DNA from: Blastocladiella britannica
Taxonomy: Eukaryota > Blastocladiomycota > Blastocladiomycetes > Blastocladiales > Blastocladiaceae
Assembly: GCA_025349905.2 (NCBI GenBank)
Contig: MU624941.1
Span: 1 to 16,574 of the forward strand
Length of the DNA stretch: 16,574 nucleotides
Direction of reading: 5' to 3'
Position 1 is the first letter of the stretch. The number at the start of each line of letters is the position of its first letter. The notes beneath the pieces were generated by a model. The model was not told the origin of the DNA. It searched no databases and saw nothing but the letters and a program-made list of their open reading frames with translations. Made by a program: the position numbers and the translations under genes. Shown piece by piece: positions 7,519 to 16,296 of the stretch.

Positions 7519-9437
7519 CTATTGCTTGATACCAACAATCACACAGTTCCTTGGGCTCTCGACGTGGTCAAAGAGCGGGAACAGTACCGTGCGCTGGACG
7601 CTTTGCTGTTCGCGGACCCACATGTACCGGTCGACGAGGATCAGCGACTCTATCGCCTCGGCCATCATGGCCCGCAGCGTCCACACCAGCGCAATCTGTT
7701 TCAGAGCGCCTTCAGCGATCCGGCGGGAGTACCACGCCTCAATGTCCTCGTCCGAGTCCCGGGCTGCCGCCGCCACCATTGCCGGAACCCAGTCGGCGGG
7801 GACCACGGCGGTCGGGCCATGGTCGCGAAGCAACGCGCCGACGGCTTCGCGCCAGTACATTGCGAACGTGGGCAACCCGCCACGCCGCACTTTCGACGTG
7901 TGCACCGACACCACGGGACTCACGCCGCCCGTAGCGCTCACCAGCCACTCTTGCAGCAGTGCGCGGTACACGTGGCGGCGGAACGCTTCTTTGGCCCGGT
8001 CGCCCTGCGTCGTCCACCGGCACGTCGACTGGCACGCGAGCATCTTAGCGGTCCAGCCCAAGTGCACGTTGTGGGCGGCCACCGCCTGCGACATGGGGAA
8101 CCCGGGTGTCACTGGACCAGTCTCATCAACCGCCACGATCGGTTTGGGAGGTGCCGCCGAGGATGATGCACCGCCGTCGGCAGTCCACATGGATTCGTCG
8201 CCAGCACCGCGCTGGCCAGAGATGATCCGCGACTTGAGGATCTTGTCGCGGGTGCCCGGCGCCAACATATCGCACGAAAACACGTCCGGGGTTTCTTCGG
8301 AAATATGGTTGTAGCAGCAGCCGACATTGATGACCAGCGTCGCCGACGAGGCTTCCCACATTCGCAGCGTGATTGGGCTCAAGTCGCCGCAGGTATCTGT
8401 CAATTCATATCCAGTATCAGTCACGTAGCAAAAGAAAAAAGAAAAAAAGGGACGACATACGAAGACCAATCAGCCCCCACCGCTCCGCCGACCAGTCCAC
8501 AGACTCTTCGGTGCCCGTGATCGACGGCCGCAACCGCAACCGCTGGTGGGCCATGTACTGCTCGTTCTTGCGCCATTCCTCTTGCACATCCGCGCCCGAC
8601 AAGTCCTGCAATCCTTCGCGCTCCGCCAGCTCAGCGTCCTCCCGCTCTTTGGTCTCGTAATCCCGAATCAGACCATTGAACGTATCCGTCGCCGTCATGT
8701 GCTTGTTGAGGTACATCAGGCGCCCGGGGGACTCCATCTTGTGCCGGACGCGCTTAAACAGCGTCGCGCGGCGCCGGATTGCGCCCGACGTCTGCACCGG
8801 GTCGGTGTCGACTCCCAGCACGTTGTGGCCGTACCGGAGAGCCAGGACCGAGGACAGGTACCCTTGGCCGGCACCTAAATCAATTAGGTTGTTGACACCG
8901 GCGGATCGCGCTACGTGCGAAATAAACGCAGCCAGGTGCTCTACCTCGTGCCGCTTCTTGGCCGACATGCCCAGCGCCAGGTTTTGGTCAATGGATTCGC
9001 GGCGAATGTGGTCCAGCGGGAGCGGGGACCGCGGCAGGCCAATCGAGTGCGCGGCGCGGATGAATTCCATCAGGGACGCTGGCCATAGAGTCTACTTTAT
9101 ATCTTTAATATACGCGTATCCGCTGGACGTGAAGGTATACGACGCGTACCTCGAGCAACGCCAGGCGCCCGGGGACGTTCGACGCGACCTCAATCACGTG
9201 GTCCAGGAACTCCTCGTCAGTCTCGGGGCCAGTCACTACCGCTTTCCAGTCCCCGGGCAGCATCTCGTCAAAGGTGCCGTCGACAAAGAAATCGACTGCA
9301 TGGAACGCGTAATGGGTCTGGTAGCGGTCAATGAACGCGGTCAGCGCTTTGATGTAGTCGGCCAGCGCATCTTGTTCATCGTTGCTCCCCGCAGTCGTGA
9401 GGAACTGGGCCGGGATGGCTATCGTTGGAAAATCCAT
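7519..9437 (-). CDS. METTL25: METTL25/METTL25B-family methyltransferase-like protein
   Basis: Exons 9437-9150, 9091-8461 and 8396-7519 join in phase to 598 residues. Seen: an N-terminal block ending HAVDFFVDGTFDEMLPGDW, resembling the YIIEFF...LPCSW region of METTL25B (RRNAD1), and LWPASLMEFIRAA across intron 1. Then comes MSAKKRHEVEHL (138-149), followed by a SAM-binding loop DLGAGQGYLS (about 167-176). GLHTCGDLSP is rebuilt exactly across intron 2, then INVGCCYNHI, and near the C-terminus ESLILVDRYMW and SPRNCVIV. These blocks in this order are diagnostic of the family. To my knowledge the substrate is not firmly established, so no reaction is assigned. Introns are 58 and 64 nt. The gene shares a 72-bp promoter with the ATP synthase delta gene. 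Confidence 0.88.
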
Positions 9438-9509
9438 GAATTTGTATCACGTTTTCCGTCTCTTCAAAATAATTTGGAGAATATATCAACCAAAACCACT
9501 GTATCCGCC
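9438..9509. promoter_or_regulatory. 72-bp divergent promoter between METTL25 and ATP16
   Basis: Only 72 bp lie between the two start codons on opposite strands, so both core promoters and leaders are squeezed into one nucleosome-free-sized gap. An AT-rich segment (aatatatcaa, about 9479-9488) sits just upstream of the plus-strand ATG and could be a TATA-like element; this is inference. Confidence 0.6.
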
Positions 9510-10182
9510 ATGCTCCGTTTCGCCCCCCTCGCCCGCGCCGCCGTGTTCCGCACCTACGCCACCGAGGCGGTTGCTGCCACGTCCGGCAAGCTGACGCTGA
9601 ACCTTGTTGCCCCTCACCAGGTTTTTATTTTTTTTTATGTTTTTTATAGGGTATTATGGGTTACTAACCAAATTATGGATAAAAAAAGGCCCTGTACACC
9701 AAGAAGGAGGTGCACCAGGTCAACCTGTCGGGCGTGAACGGCGACATTGGTATTCTGGCCAACCACGTGCCGATCATTGAGGAGCTCAAGCCCGGAGTGG
9801 TGGAGGTGATTGAGAAGGACGGCAAGAAGAACAAGTTCTTTGGTACGTGTTCTACTTGACTGATTGTTGGTGTAATGATGGTTGTTGACAATGAGATATA
9901 ATAACAGTCTCGGGTGGGTTTGCCGCCGTGCACCCCGACTCGTCCCTCAACATTAATGCCGTTGAGGCGTTCACCCTTGACTCGTTTGACAAGGAGGTAT
10001 GTTGTCATTTCTTATTATACGGTGAAATTGTTATTGACTTTGAAAAAAATGGATATAAGGCGATCCGCGCTGGTCTGGAGGAGGCCAACCGCAAGCTCAC
10101 GTCGGCCAAGGACGCGTTCTCGCAGGCCGAGGCCAAGGTGGAGGTGGAGGTGTACACTGCTCTCCAGCAGGCCACCAAGTAA
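9510..10182 (+). CDS. ATP16: Mitochondrial F1Fo-ATP synthase delta subunit
   Basis: Exons 9510-9620, 9689-9842, 9908-9996 and 10060-10182 join in phase to 158 residues (yeast Atp16 is 160). The subunit is part of the rotating central stalk in the mitochondrial matrix, equivalent to bacterial epsilon. Seen: an Arg/Ala-rich presequence (MLRFAPLARAAVFRTYATEA) with an R-x-Y/A processing-like site near residue 16; LTLNLVAPHQ; a beta-sandwich with LSGVNGDIGILANHVPIIEELKPG split here only for length as LSGVNGDIG and ILANHVPIIEELKPG; SGGFAAVHPDSSLNI; AVEAFTLDSFD; and a C-terminal helical hairpin (AIRAGLEEANRKL...VEVEVYTAL). Intron 1 has a perfect TACTAAC branch point (about 9662-9668). Intron 3 is a stop-free 63-mer. 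Its short promoter is shared with METTL25. Confidence 0.95.
9997..10059 (+). other. Stop-free 63-nt intron in ATP16
   Basis: A GTATGT donor and an ATAAG acceptor bracket 63 nt with no in-frame stop. Splicing joins SFDKE to AIRAGLEEA, matching the family without a gap. Retention would insert 21 residues between the beta-sandwich and the helical hairpin of the delta subunit. The composition is AT-rich like other introns here, so I call it an intron. Confidence 0.8.
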
Positions 10183-10751
10183 TCTTGTTGCTCGGTTTTG
10201 GAGATGGAATTCCAAGTTGGACTGCATGGAAATCGGAAAACGATTTACTTTTGCATGGAATTCCCGTGTCCCTATCCTTCCGTTCGAATTCCAATGCCCA
10301 TTTTTTTCCAATGTCAAAGCAGTCCAGTTTTCTCGTCGATATTTCTGTCAGCTCTTACATTAGCATATTTTTTTTTGATCCAGTGATAGGATATTCAGGT
10401 TGGGTTTCCACTGCCATTCCGATATCCCACCGTTCCAGCTCCAGCCCAGGGATCAAATATTTTCTCCAACAGATTTTTTTACATTCCAGGTATTTCCACT
10501 CGTCTCGTCATCATCGACCGCTCTCATATATCCTTGATCATGGATTCCAGATTAATCTTGGCCTTGATCTGCGCTCACTTATTGCTTATTCTCGACCTAT
10601 CAAAAATACAAGGTGATGTCATTCAATCTGCTCATAAAGGAGGTAAAATGAAAAAGGAAAGTGTACCATTTAAACTTTCAGCTTGGCTTGCATGATCGCC
10701 CGTCAAAAAAAAAAAAAAAAGAAATTACCTAAATATATATTGCGCCGTCAG
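10183..10751. other. 569-bp lower-GC intergenic stretch after ATP16
   Basis: This is the longest stretch without a recognised gene. It is clearly poorer in GC than the coding regions. It contains three GAATTCC words (10206-10213, 10257-10264, 10286-10292), two GCATGGAA copies (10224-10231, 10253-10260), many T-runs and an A16 run (10705-10720). One plus-strand frame stays open from 10185 to 10616 but lacks an early ATG and resembles nothing I know. A GTTCGAATTCC at 10282-10292 looks like a tRNA B-box core but has no stem or A-box. No structured RNA is recognisable. Confidence 0.6.
10705..10720 (+). repeat. A16 homopolymer
   Basis: A pure run of sixteen A lies about 30 bp beyond the stop of the minus-strand candidate gene, where it reads as T16. 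It is the longest homopolymer in the window and could be a transcription-end-associated T-tract for that gene or a relic of a retroposed poly(A) tail. No target-site duplication is obvious. Confidence 0.8.
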
Positions 10752-11308
10752 TCAAGCTGTTCGAAGATCAATGGAAATATCGTACCCACCAGAACGACGG
10801 TGATTAAATTGGAGGACGTATAATTGCGTGAGGTCGAGACGGAAAGAAAGAACGAAATGGATCACACAGTCGGTGGGTTGATCGCGCTTGTACTCGTACT
10901 CGCCGCATATGAGTGGAAACGGTAAATCAGAGCCAACACTTGCAATCATCTGAGACTTGTTGGCCACATAACAAAAATTGGGAAAAGGAGAGGCTCTTTT
11001 GTACCGGTCCTTGAGGAGCCAGTGAGACCAGCTACGATCAAAGACAACCATCCACAAATCAAAGACATTGCGATCGCATTGCATTACATGTAAGTTGTGT
11101 GGATCGTCCGTCACAGGACTGCCTCCAATTTCCCAGCGATCTTGAAAAATGCTTTGATCAAGGTACTGGCTATCCTCAGCTTGGATCGTGCACGCAAGTT
11201 CGGTGCTCATGAGCAGCGACGCTGAATAAAACGATCAGAGGCTTGTTGGCCAATCGCAACAGAAAAAAGGTGTCCACCAGGGTCGGGCAGGGATAGATTA
11301 CACAGCAT
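10752..11308 (-). CDS. Hypothetical protein, unrecognised, model uncertain
   Basis: I do not recognise this candidate. A 470-nt open region (11221-10752) carries an ATG at 11210 giving 152 residues. Splicing a 56-nt intron (11277-11222, GTGGAC donor, TTATTCAG acceptor) joins it in phase to an upstream open segment; with the ATG at 11308 this gives 166 residues. The upstream frame stays open to 11461, so a further 5' exon is possible, perhaps via GTATAT...CGCCAG. The protein is Asp/Arg/aromatic-rich (FDLWMVVFDRSWSHWLLKD, GEYEYKRDQ) with no evident signal peptide, membrane span or motif. GC is lower than in neighbouring genes, suggesting a young, fast-evolving or acquired gene, or a spurious one. 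Confidence 0.38.
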
Positions 11309-11627
11309 TACAAAAGAGGCAAATTGGCTAGCAGCTCCATGCTCCGTCAGTTCGTTTAGCTGCGCTGGCGAAAGAAAAAAACGGCAGCAGAGGTGGTGGC
11401 GGAACAGGCTATATACCAAGGCGAGTATTCGAGAGCGCGTATATAATATAGAGGCACTCACGACGAGACCAACCTCTTTGGTTTTCCGTCGCGAGTCAAT
11501 TGTTTGGCAAGGTTAAGCTCCAAAATGGAATGCCGCGGAAGTACATCCACGTGTGTCTGTGAGGGTTGGCAACATAAAAAATCTGCGAGGTGTGGACTTG
11601 CGTCTCTTTCGGGTCACCCAAACGAAA
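11309..11627. promoter_or_regulatory. Region between the hypothetical gene and cyclophilin-40
   Basis: This 319-bp divergent interval should contain the cyclophilin promoter and the 5' end of the minus-strand candidate. Its left part is open in that candidate's frame and may be coding. A TATA-like tract (gcgtatataatatag, about 11437-11451) could serve either direction. No clear heat-shock element (alternating nGAAn) is seen upstream of the cyclophilin. Confidence 0.45.
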
Positions 11628-12978
11628 ATGACCGTCCCAACCACCACCAACAACAACCAGCGCGTGTTTTTCGACATTGCGATCGGATCGGTGCCCGCCG
11701 GCCGCATCGTGTTTGAGCTGTACAACAACGACGTGCCCAAGACCGCCGAGAACTTCCGCGCCCTGTGCACGGGCGAGAAGGGTAAAGGACTCTCGGGTAA
11801 GCCTCTGCACTACAAGGGCTCGAGTTTCCATCGTGTCATCAAGGTATTGCCTTATTTTTTCGTGCTTTATTCATGGTCTCAACGTGCTCTCAATACAGTC
11901 CTTCATGTGCCAAGGAGGCGACTTTACTGCTGGCAACGGCACCGGCGGGTACTTACTTTGCTCCTAACATTTCAAAGCAGTTGACCGAGTGAGATCTGTA
12001 TCACAGCGAGTCCATCTACGGCGAAAAGTTCGAGGACGAGGCCTTTCTGTTCAAGCACGACAAGCCGTTCCTGCTGTCCATGGCCAATGCCGGTCCCGGT
12101 ACCAACGGCTCGCAGTTCTTTATCACCACCACCGAGACTCCGCATCTCGACGGCAAGGTACATACGCATATTTACGATCAAATGCTATGGACTGACACGG
12201 GTCAAAAAAAAATATACAGCACGTCATCTTTGGCGCCGTGAAGCAAGGCAAAAACATTGTCCGCGCCATGGAGTACACGCCGACGGGCGAGTCGGACAAG
12301 CCCGTGCGTGCGGTGACGATCGTGGACTGCGGAGAAGTCACCGACCCGCTGGCGTCGGCGGCCAACGACGCCGCGTACGAGTGGACCGGCGCGTTCGCCG
12401 ACCCGTCCTCGGTCCCCGCCGACCTGGACACCACCCCCGACTTCCCGTCCGACAACCCTTCGTCCTTGTCGTCGGTCGACGCGTTGCTCGCGTTGGGAGC
12501 CGCACAACGCGCCGCGGGTAACGCGCGGTTTAAAGCTGGCGATTTCGCGGGCGCGCTGCACCGGTACGCCAAGGCGCTGCGGTACTTGGAGACGCGCGAC
12601 GGCGCCGACGCGTGTGGTGGGGACGCGGCCGCGTTCCAGTCCGTGGTGGCCGCCGCGACCCCCTGTGCGCTTAACGCCGCCCAGTGCCACTTGAAGCTCG
12701 CGCACTGGGCCGACGCGCGCGACCTGTGCCGGTCGGTGCTGGCGCCCAAGCCCGATGGGGCGGTGATTGCTGACTCCGATCAGACAAAGGCGCGGTTCCG
12801 GCTCGCCATGGCGCTCAAGGGGCTCGGGTCCACGGACGCGGCGCTCGAGCAGCTGCAGCAAGCGCTCCAGTTGGCGCCCGCGGATTCGGCGATCTTGCGC
12901 GAGGTGGCGCTGCTCAAGCGCGAGGTGCAGGCGCGGGAGCAAAAGGAGAAGCAGATGTACGCTCGCATGTTCTCGTGA
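11628..12978 (+). CDS. CPR6: Cyclophilin-40 type peptidyl-prolyl isomerase with TPR domain
   Basis: Exons 11628-11843, 11899-11948, 12007-12157 and 12220-12978 join in phase to 391 residues (human PPID 370, yeast Cpr6 371). It is an Hsp90 co-chaperone with proline isomerase activity. Seen: the cyclophilin domain (about 10-185) with [22 protein letters not shown] and active-site SSFHRVIK (Arg69). FMCQGGDF follows (Phe74, Met75, Gln77), then [18 protein letters not shown] and TPHLDGKHVIFG. His140 occupies the position that is Trp in cyclophilin A, a hallmark of cyclophilin-40. A linker then leads to three TPR-like helical pairs (about 225-370) with [28 protein letters not shown] and [10 protein letters not shown], ending MYARMF like family C-termini. 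Introns are 55, 58 and 62 nt. The stop is 34 bp from the convergent WD40 gene stop. Confidence 0.96.
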
Positions 12979-13012
12979 ATCAAATTGAAATGAAATGTAG
13001 GTCGTCTTGATT
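12979..13012. terminator. 34-bp convergent gap between cyclophilin-40 and WD40 gene
   Basis: Two stop codons on opposite strands are separated by 34 AT-rich bases. Both transcripts must end within this gap or overlap in antisense. No canonical AATAAA is present on either strand in the gap. Confidence 0.5.
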
Positions 13013-15038
13013 TTAAAATACCCGCCGTCCTTTGCCCGTGGAGCTCCACACTTTGATGGTAAAGTCGGCCGAACAGGTCGCGAGCACTGCTTCGGTCGGG
13101 TGGAACGCGGTAGCGTACACTCGGTCCGAGTGGCCTTCCAGTCGCTGGATCATTTCCGTTTGGCCCTGTTTTTTTGTTGTGTTTTTGTGAGCAAGGGAAC
13201 TTTCAGAACATAAAAAAAAGTCGAAGTACCTCTGATGTCCCGACCGCATAGAGGTACGCGTAAGGGTCGGCCGATCCCGTGGCCAGCAGCATGCTCGGTT
13301 CCTCTGTTGGCTTTGCGGGATCAAGGCTGCTCACATCGAGCGGATCAGCGTCCTTGGACTGGGACATGCTGCGAGGAAAGGTGGTCATGGTAACTGTATC
13401 ACCCATATAAAGGGTAGTGAGTAAGGGGAACCAAGTTCAATCAACAAAAAAAGTTGCGTACAGTCGTTGCCGTTGTAAAACGCCGACTTGATGGGCCAGT
13501 TCTTGTTCTTGTGGCCCTTGAGTGAGTGCATTAGCCGAGTGTGGGTCCGCGGCGGCGCAAATCCACGATCGTAAACGCGAATCACTGTTTTCATTTGGGT
13601 GTAAGTACACAACAACACAAAGAACAATAGAAAACGGCGAACCATTGTCATACGAGTTGACAGCCATATACCGCGGCTCGTCGCTCAACCCGGCGCCCGC
13701 GACCGCCAAGTGCGAGATCGGCCGCTTCCCAGCCTCATTGAGCACCGAGTCAATACACGCGCCCCCATTCCTAAGATCCCACAACTTGAGCTGTCCCGCC
13801 GCATCCCCCGAAACAACGTAATTGCCATCGCGGTACACGTGCACCGAGTTGATCATGGCGTCGGTGCGCACCGTGAGTGCGGGCGCGTCGAGCCGCCGGT
13901 CCACCACCCCAAGCACTTTCCGCGTTGACCCGTGCACAAACACATTGTCGTCGGCGGGACTGAACTGCACGCATTGCACGAATCCCTCGCACTCGTACGA
14001 CGCTAGCAATTTGCCTTGCTCCGTGTCCCACAGCTTGCACGTCTGGTCGTAGCCCGCCGAAACCAGGTCGCGCGACCGCGACGACCAGCTCACTTCCGAG
14101 ATGTTCACCGTGTGTCTCTTGAGCACGTGGATCTGTTCGAGGGTCCAATGTCGGTCCAATGTTGCCCAAAAGATGTAGTGGAACCAAATGTACCTCCTTT
14201 GGCGCCGACGCGGCATCCCAGATCCGAACCGTCTTGTCAAACGAGCCAGAGGCCAAGAACCGCCCACATGGCGAGAATTGGACCGTGTACACGGCTCCAG
14301 CGTGTCCCTGAAACGAATGTTATTAATAAGAAATAAGAAAAAAATTGGAAGGCGGTACCTTGAGATCAGCCTTGAGCGCAAAGTACTTGCCGTCCCTTGC
14401 CTTATCGCGCGAAGCTGTAAGTGTGTGCCAGTGTGAGTGTCGTCGTTCTTACCATATAATGAATGAAAATGAATTACGACGATACCAGTCGGCATGTTCT
14501 CCATGAGCACCTGCTGCGCCGCCGATGGCATGCCCGATGCGCCTCCTGGTACACCTGCCAAGGACGTACCCCCTGCGGCCAAAATCGAAGCGGGATCCGT
14601 CAGGGCTGCGTTCGCAGAAGACCCGGAGGAAGACGATGAGGCACCTCCCGAAGCAGTGGCTATTGGCGTAGCACCAGCGGCACCAGAAAAAGACGAGGAA
14701 TGACCGACCGCAGACCCAGCTGCAGACGCAGTGACACCAGTCGTCAGCACAGAAGGCAAAGTCGAGGCAGCAGCGCCAGTGGATGAAAGGGCCGAGGCAG
14801 CAGTGGCGGCCCGAGCGGCATGGTCCGCGAGCATTGCGCCGGCGTCCTCGGACGACTCGATCGTAAATGGCGGGGCTGTAGCATGGGTCTGGTACGCGAG
14901 CAAGTTGTACTTGACCGACAGCTCGTAGATGGATTTCTTCAAGGCCACGTTCTCTTTTTCCAATAGATCGGCGCGTTGCTTGAGCGCGCGCGACTCGCGC
15001 TGGGCTCGGTCGAGCTGGTCGCGCAGGCTGGCGTCCAT
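13013..15038 (-). CDS. Coiled-coil plus WD40-repeat protein, subfamily not identified
   Basis: Seven exons (15038-14486, 14414-14359, 14307-14194, 14132-13643, 13584-13462, 13393-13230, 13165-13013) join in phase to 550 residues. Seen: an N-terminal coiled coil (about 1-50, LKQRADLLEKENVALKK), a Ser/Ala/Gly/Thr-rich linker (about 65-180) and a C-terminal WD40 propeller from about 195. Repeats include LKGHAGAVYTVQFSPCG...VRIWD, LKRHTVNISEVSWS...CKLWD, VVSGDAAGQLKLWD and LEGHSDRVYATAFHP...IKVW. A non-canonical blade (GHKNKNWPIKSAFYNGND...LLATGSADPYAYLY) resembles the late blades of WDR5-like proteins. No U-box is present, so it is not Prp19. A scaffold role is likely from architecture alone; partners are unknown. 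It has six introns, the most in the window; one uses a GTTCGC donor. Confidence 0.88.
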
Positions 15039-15099
15039 TGTCCGTTATTCGTTTTGGAAAATTTATGACTAATTTGACACTTTGGAAAGTGAGGATCGG
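15039..15099 (-). promoter_or_regulatory. 61-bp same-strand gap between SPIN90-like and WD40 genes
   Basis: The upstream minus-strand gene stops at 15100 and the WD40 ATG is at 15038. These 61 bp must hold a 3' end and a promoter unless transcripts overlap. The sequence is AT-rich (gactaatttgacac on the plus strand) with no recognisable element. Confidence 0.5.
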
Positions 15100-16296
15100 T
15101 CACGATGATAACGATGCGAGAGTGCCCAGGATCCTGCGGGCGATCCGCACCGTCGTCGGATCCACGCCTTCAAACACTCGCACCAGTCCCTCGGCCGTCT
15201 CCCTCGTCGCAACCACCATACTCGCATCCCCCCCGCCCACGATCGCGGCCGGAATCTCCACCAGCCGGTCCAACACACGGACCAGCGCGTTCCGGGCCAC
15301 TGCATGCGCCACGCCGTTGCGCAGCCGCCGCACCACCACGTCGGCCAGCACTCGCAGATCGTTGGTGAAAAACAAGTCCGGGTGGGTGATCAGCAGCACG
15401 TAACTCGGCTTGAGTGCAAGCACCAAGTCGGCGGGAGTGTCGCTTCGATTGATCAAGTACACGAGGTTCTCGGCAAACACGTGCGATCCGGGAGCTGATC
15501 GAGAGAGGAGCTGGAGCAGGACGGTGTTGGTGGAACTGGTGGTTGGGGTGGAGGAGCCTACTCCGCTTCTGTTGTTCGTACCGCCGCTGGACAGGTGCGC
15601 ATCGCTGATGTACAGCAGCAGCCGCATGAGCGCGTCGTGCAGTTGCTCGAGGTGGCGGTGGCCTCGCGATGCATGGAGCGCTGCCAGCAGTGCTGCCATG
15701 TCTGGCTCGTCCACTTTATTTTGCACCATTTGAGTGAAGTTCCATAGTTATCATATATACATGTGCGTACCGGGACAGGCAAGTACACCGCCAGGCCACA
15801 CTCCACACCGGACAATAGCCTCGGCCACCGCCACCAATGGCGCCTCCATATCGATCGGCTCGTCCCGGTCCGGCGCCAGTAGCGGCCATCGCGCCGACCG
15901 CGCCACCAGATCGCTCAGTACGCGCGGCCAGAGCGGTTGCCACACGCGTGCAGGTAGTAATGGAGGTGTTGGCGGCACCACATTGCCGCCAAGGTCCGTG
16001 ACGGACGATACCAGCAAGTAAAAGTGATTGTCGAGGGGAGGCGGACGGTGGTGACCGAATCCATGCGGAACAATAGACCCGGCCGAAACCAGCAGTGGCG
16101 GCAGGAGCGCGAGGTTGTTGGGGTCCAGGGCGCCGGCCGTGGCAATACACTCGGCCCACATGCCGTCCAGAGGCACCGCGTCGTCCCAGTCGCCATCGGA
16201 CTCGTGGTGGAGGGGTAATCGAAGAGGGTCGGCTGAGACCACGGAGGATCCAGCCGCGAGGAGGTCAGCGACGGACGCGGCCAGGGGGTGGGCCAT
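15100..16296 (-). CDS. SPIN90/Ldb17/Dip1-family actin regulator
   Basis: Exons 16296-15771 and 15713-15100 join in phase to 379 residues, close to fission yeast Dip1 (about 374). Family members activate Arp2/3 without a pre-existing filament, seeding the first linear filaments at endocytic sites. Seen: an all-helical second half with FAENLVYLINRSDTP (about 255-269) and HPDLFFTNDLRVLADVVVRR (about 286-305). These match the LLNRxxDP and F-Y-TND-x-x-x-L-D-x-x-x-R signature of the SPIN90/Ldb17 leucine-rich domain. A Ser/Thr-rich insert at about 217-237 interrupts helices. No SH3 or proline-rich N-terminus is present, unlike vertebrate SPIN90 but like fungal Dip1. The N-terminal half (MAHPLAASVADLL...) is weakly conserved. 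The start at 16296 was chosen as the first ATG without upstream similarity. The intron acceptor is AATAAAG. Confidence 0.77.

Noticed and set aside
6749..8314. A 521-codon open frame on the plus strand crossing the CMTR1-like 3' half and the METTL25 gene
   Set aside because: It overlaps two genes with family motifs in other frames, is full of Arg, Ser and Thr runs typical of shifted GC-rich codons, and has no family resemblance.
10250..10300. Possible tRNA from the GTTCGAATTCC B-box-like word
   Set aside because: No matching T-stem, no A-box and no acceptor stem could be drawn.
10705..10720. A16 run as the poly(A) tail of a retroposed element
   Set aside because: No target-site duplication or reverse-transcriptase-related sequence next to it; kept only as a homopolymer.
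13437..15038. Reading the WD40 gene as one uninterrupted 533-codon exon
   Set aside because: Continuous reading passes through intron sequence (about 14133-14193, 14308-14358 and 14415-14485), destroys the first WD blade and misses the last blades; spliced exons restore them in phase.
13013..15038. Calling the WD40 protein Prp19
   Set aside because: Coil plus WD40 is superficially similar, but there is no N-terminal U-box and the blades look WDR5-like.
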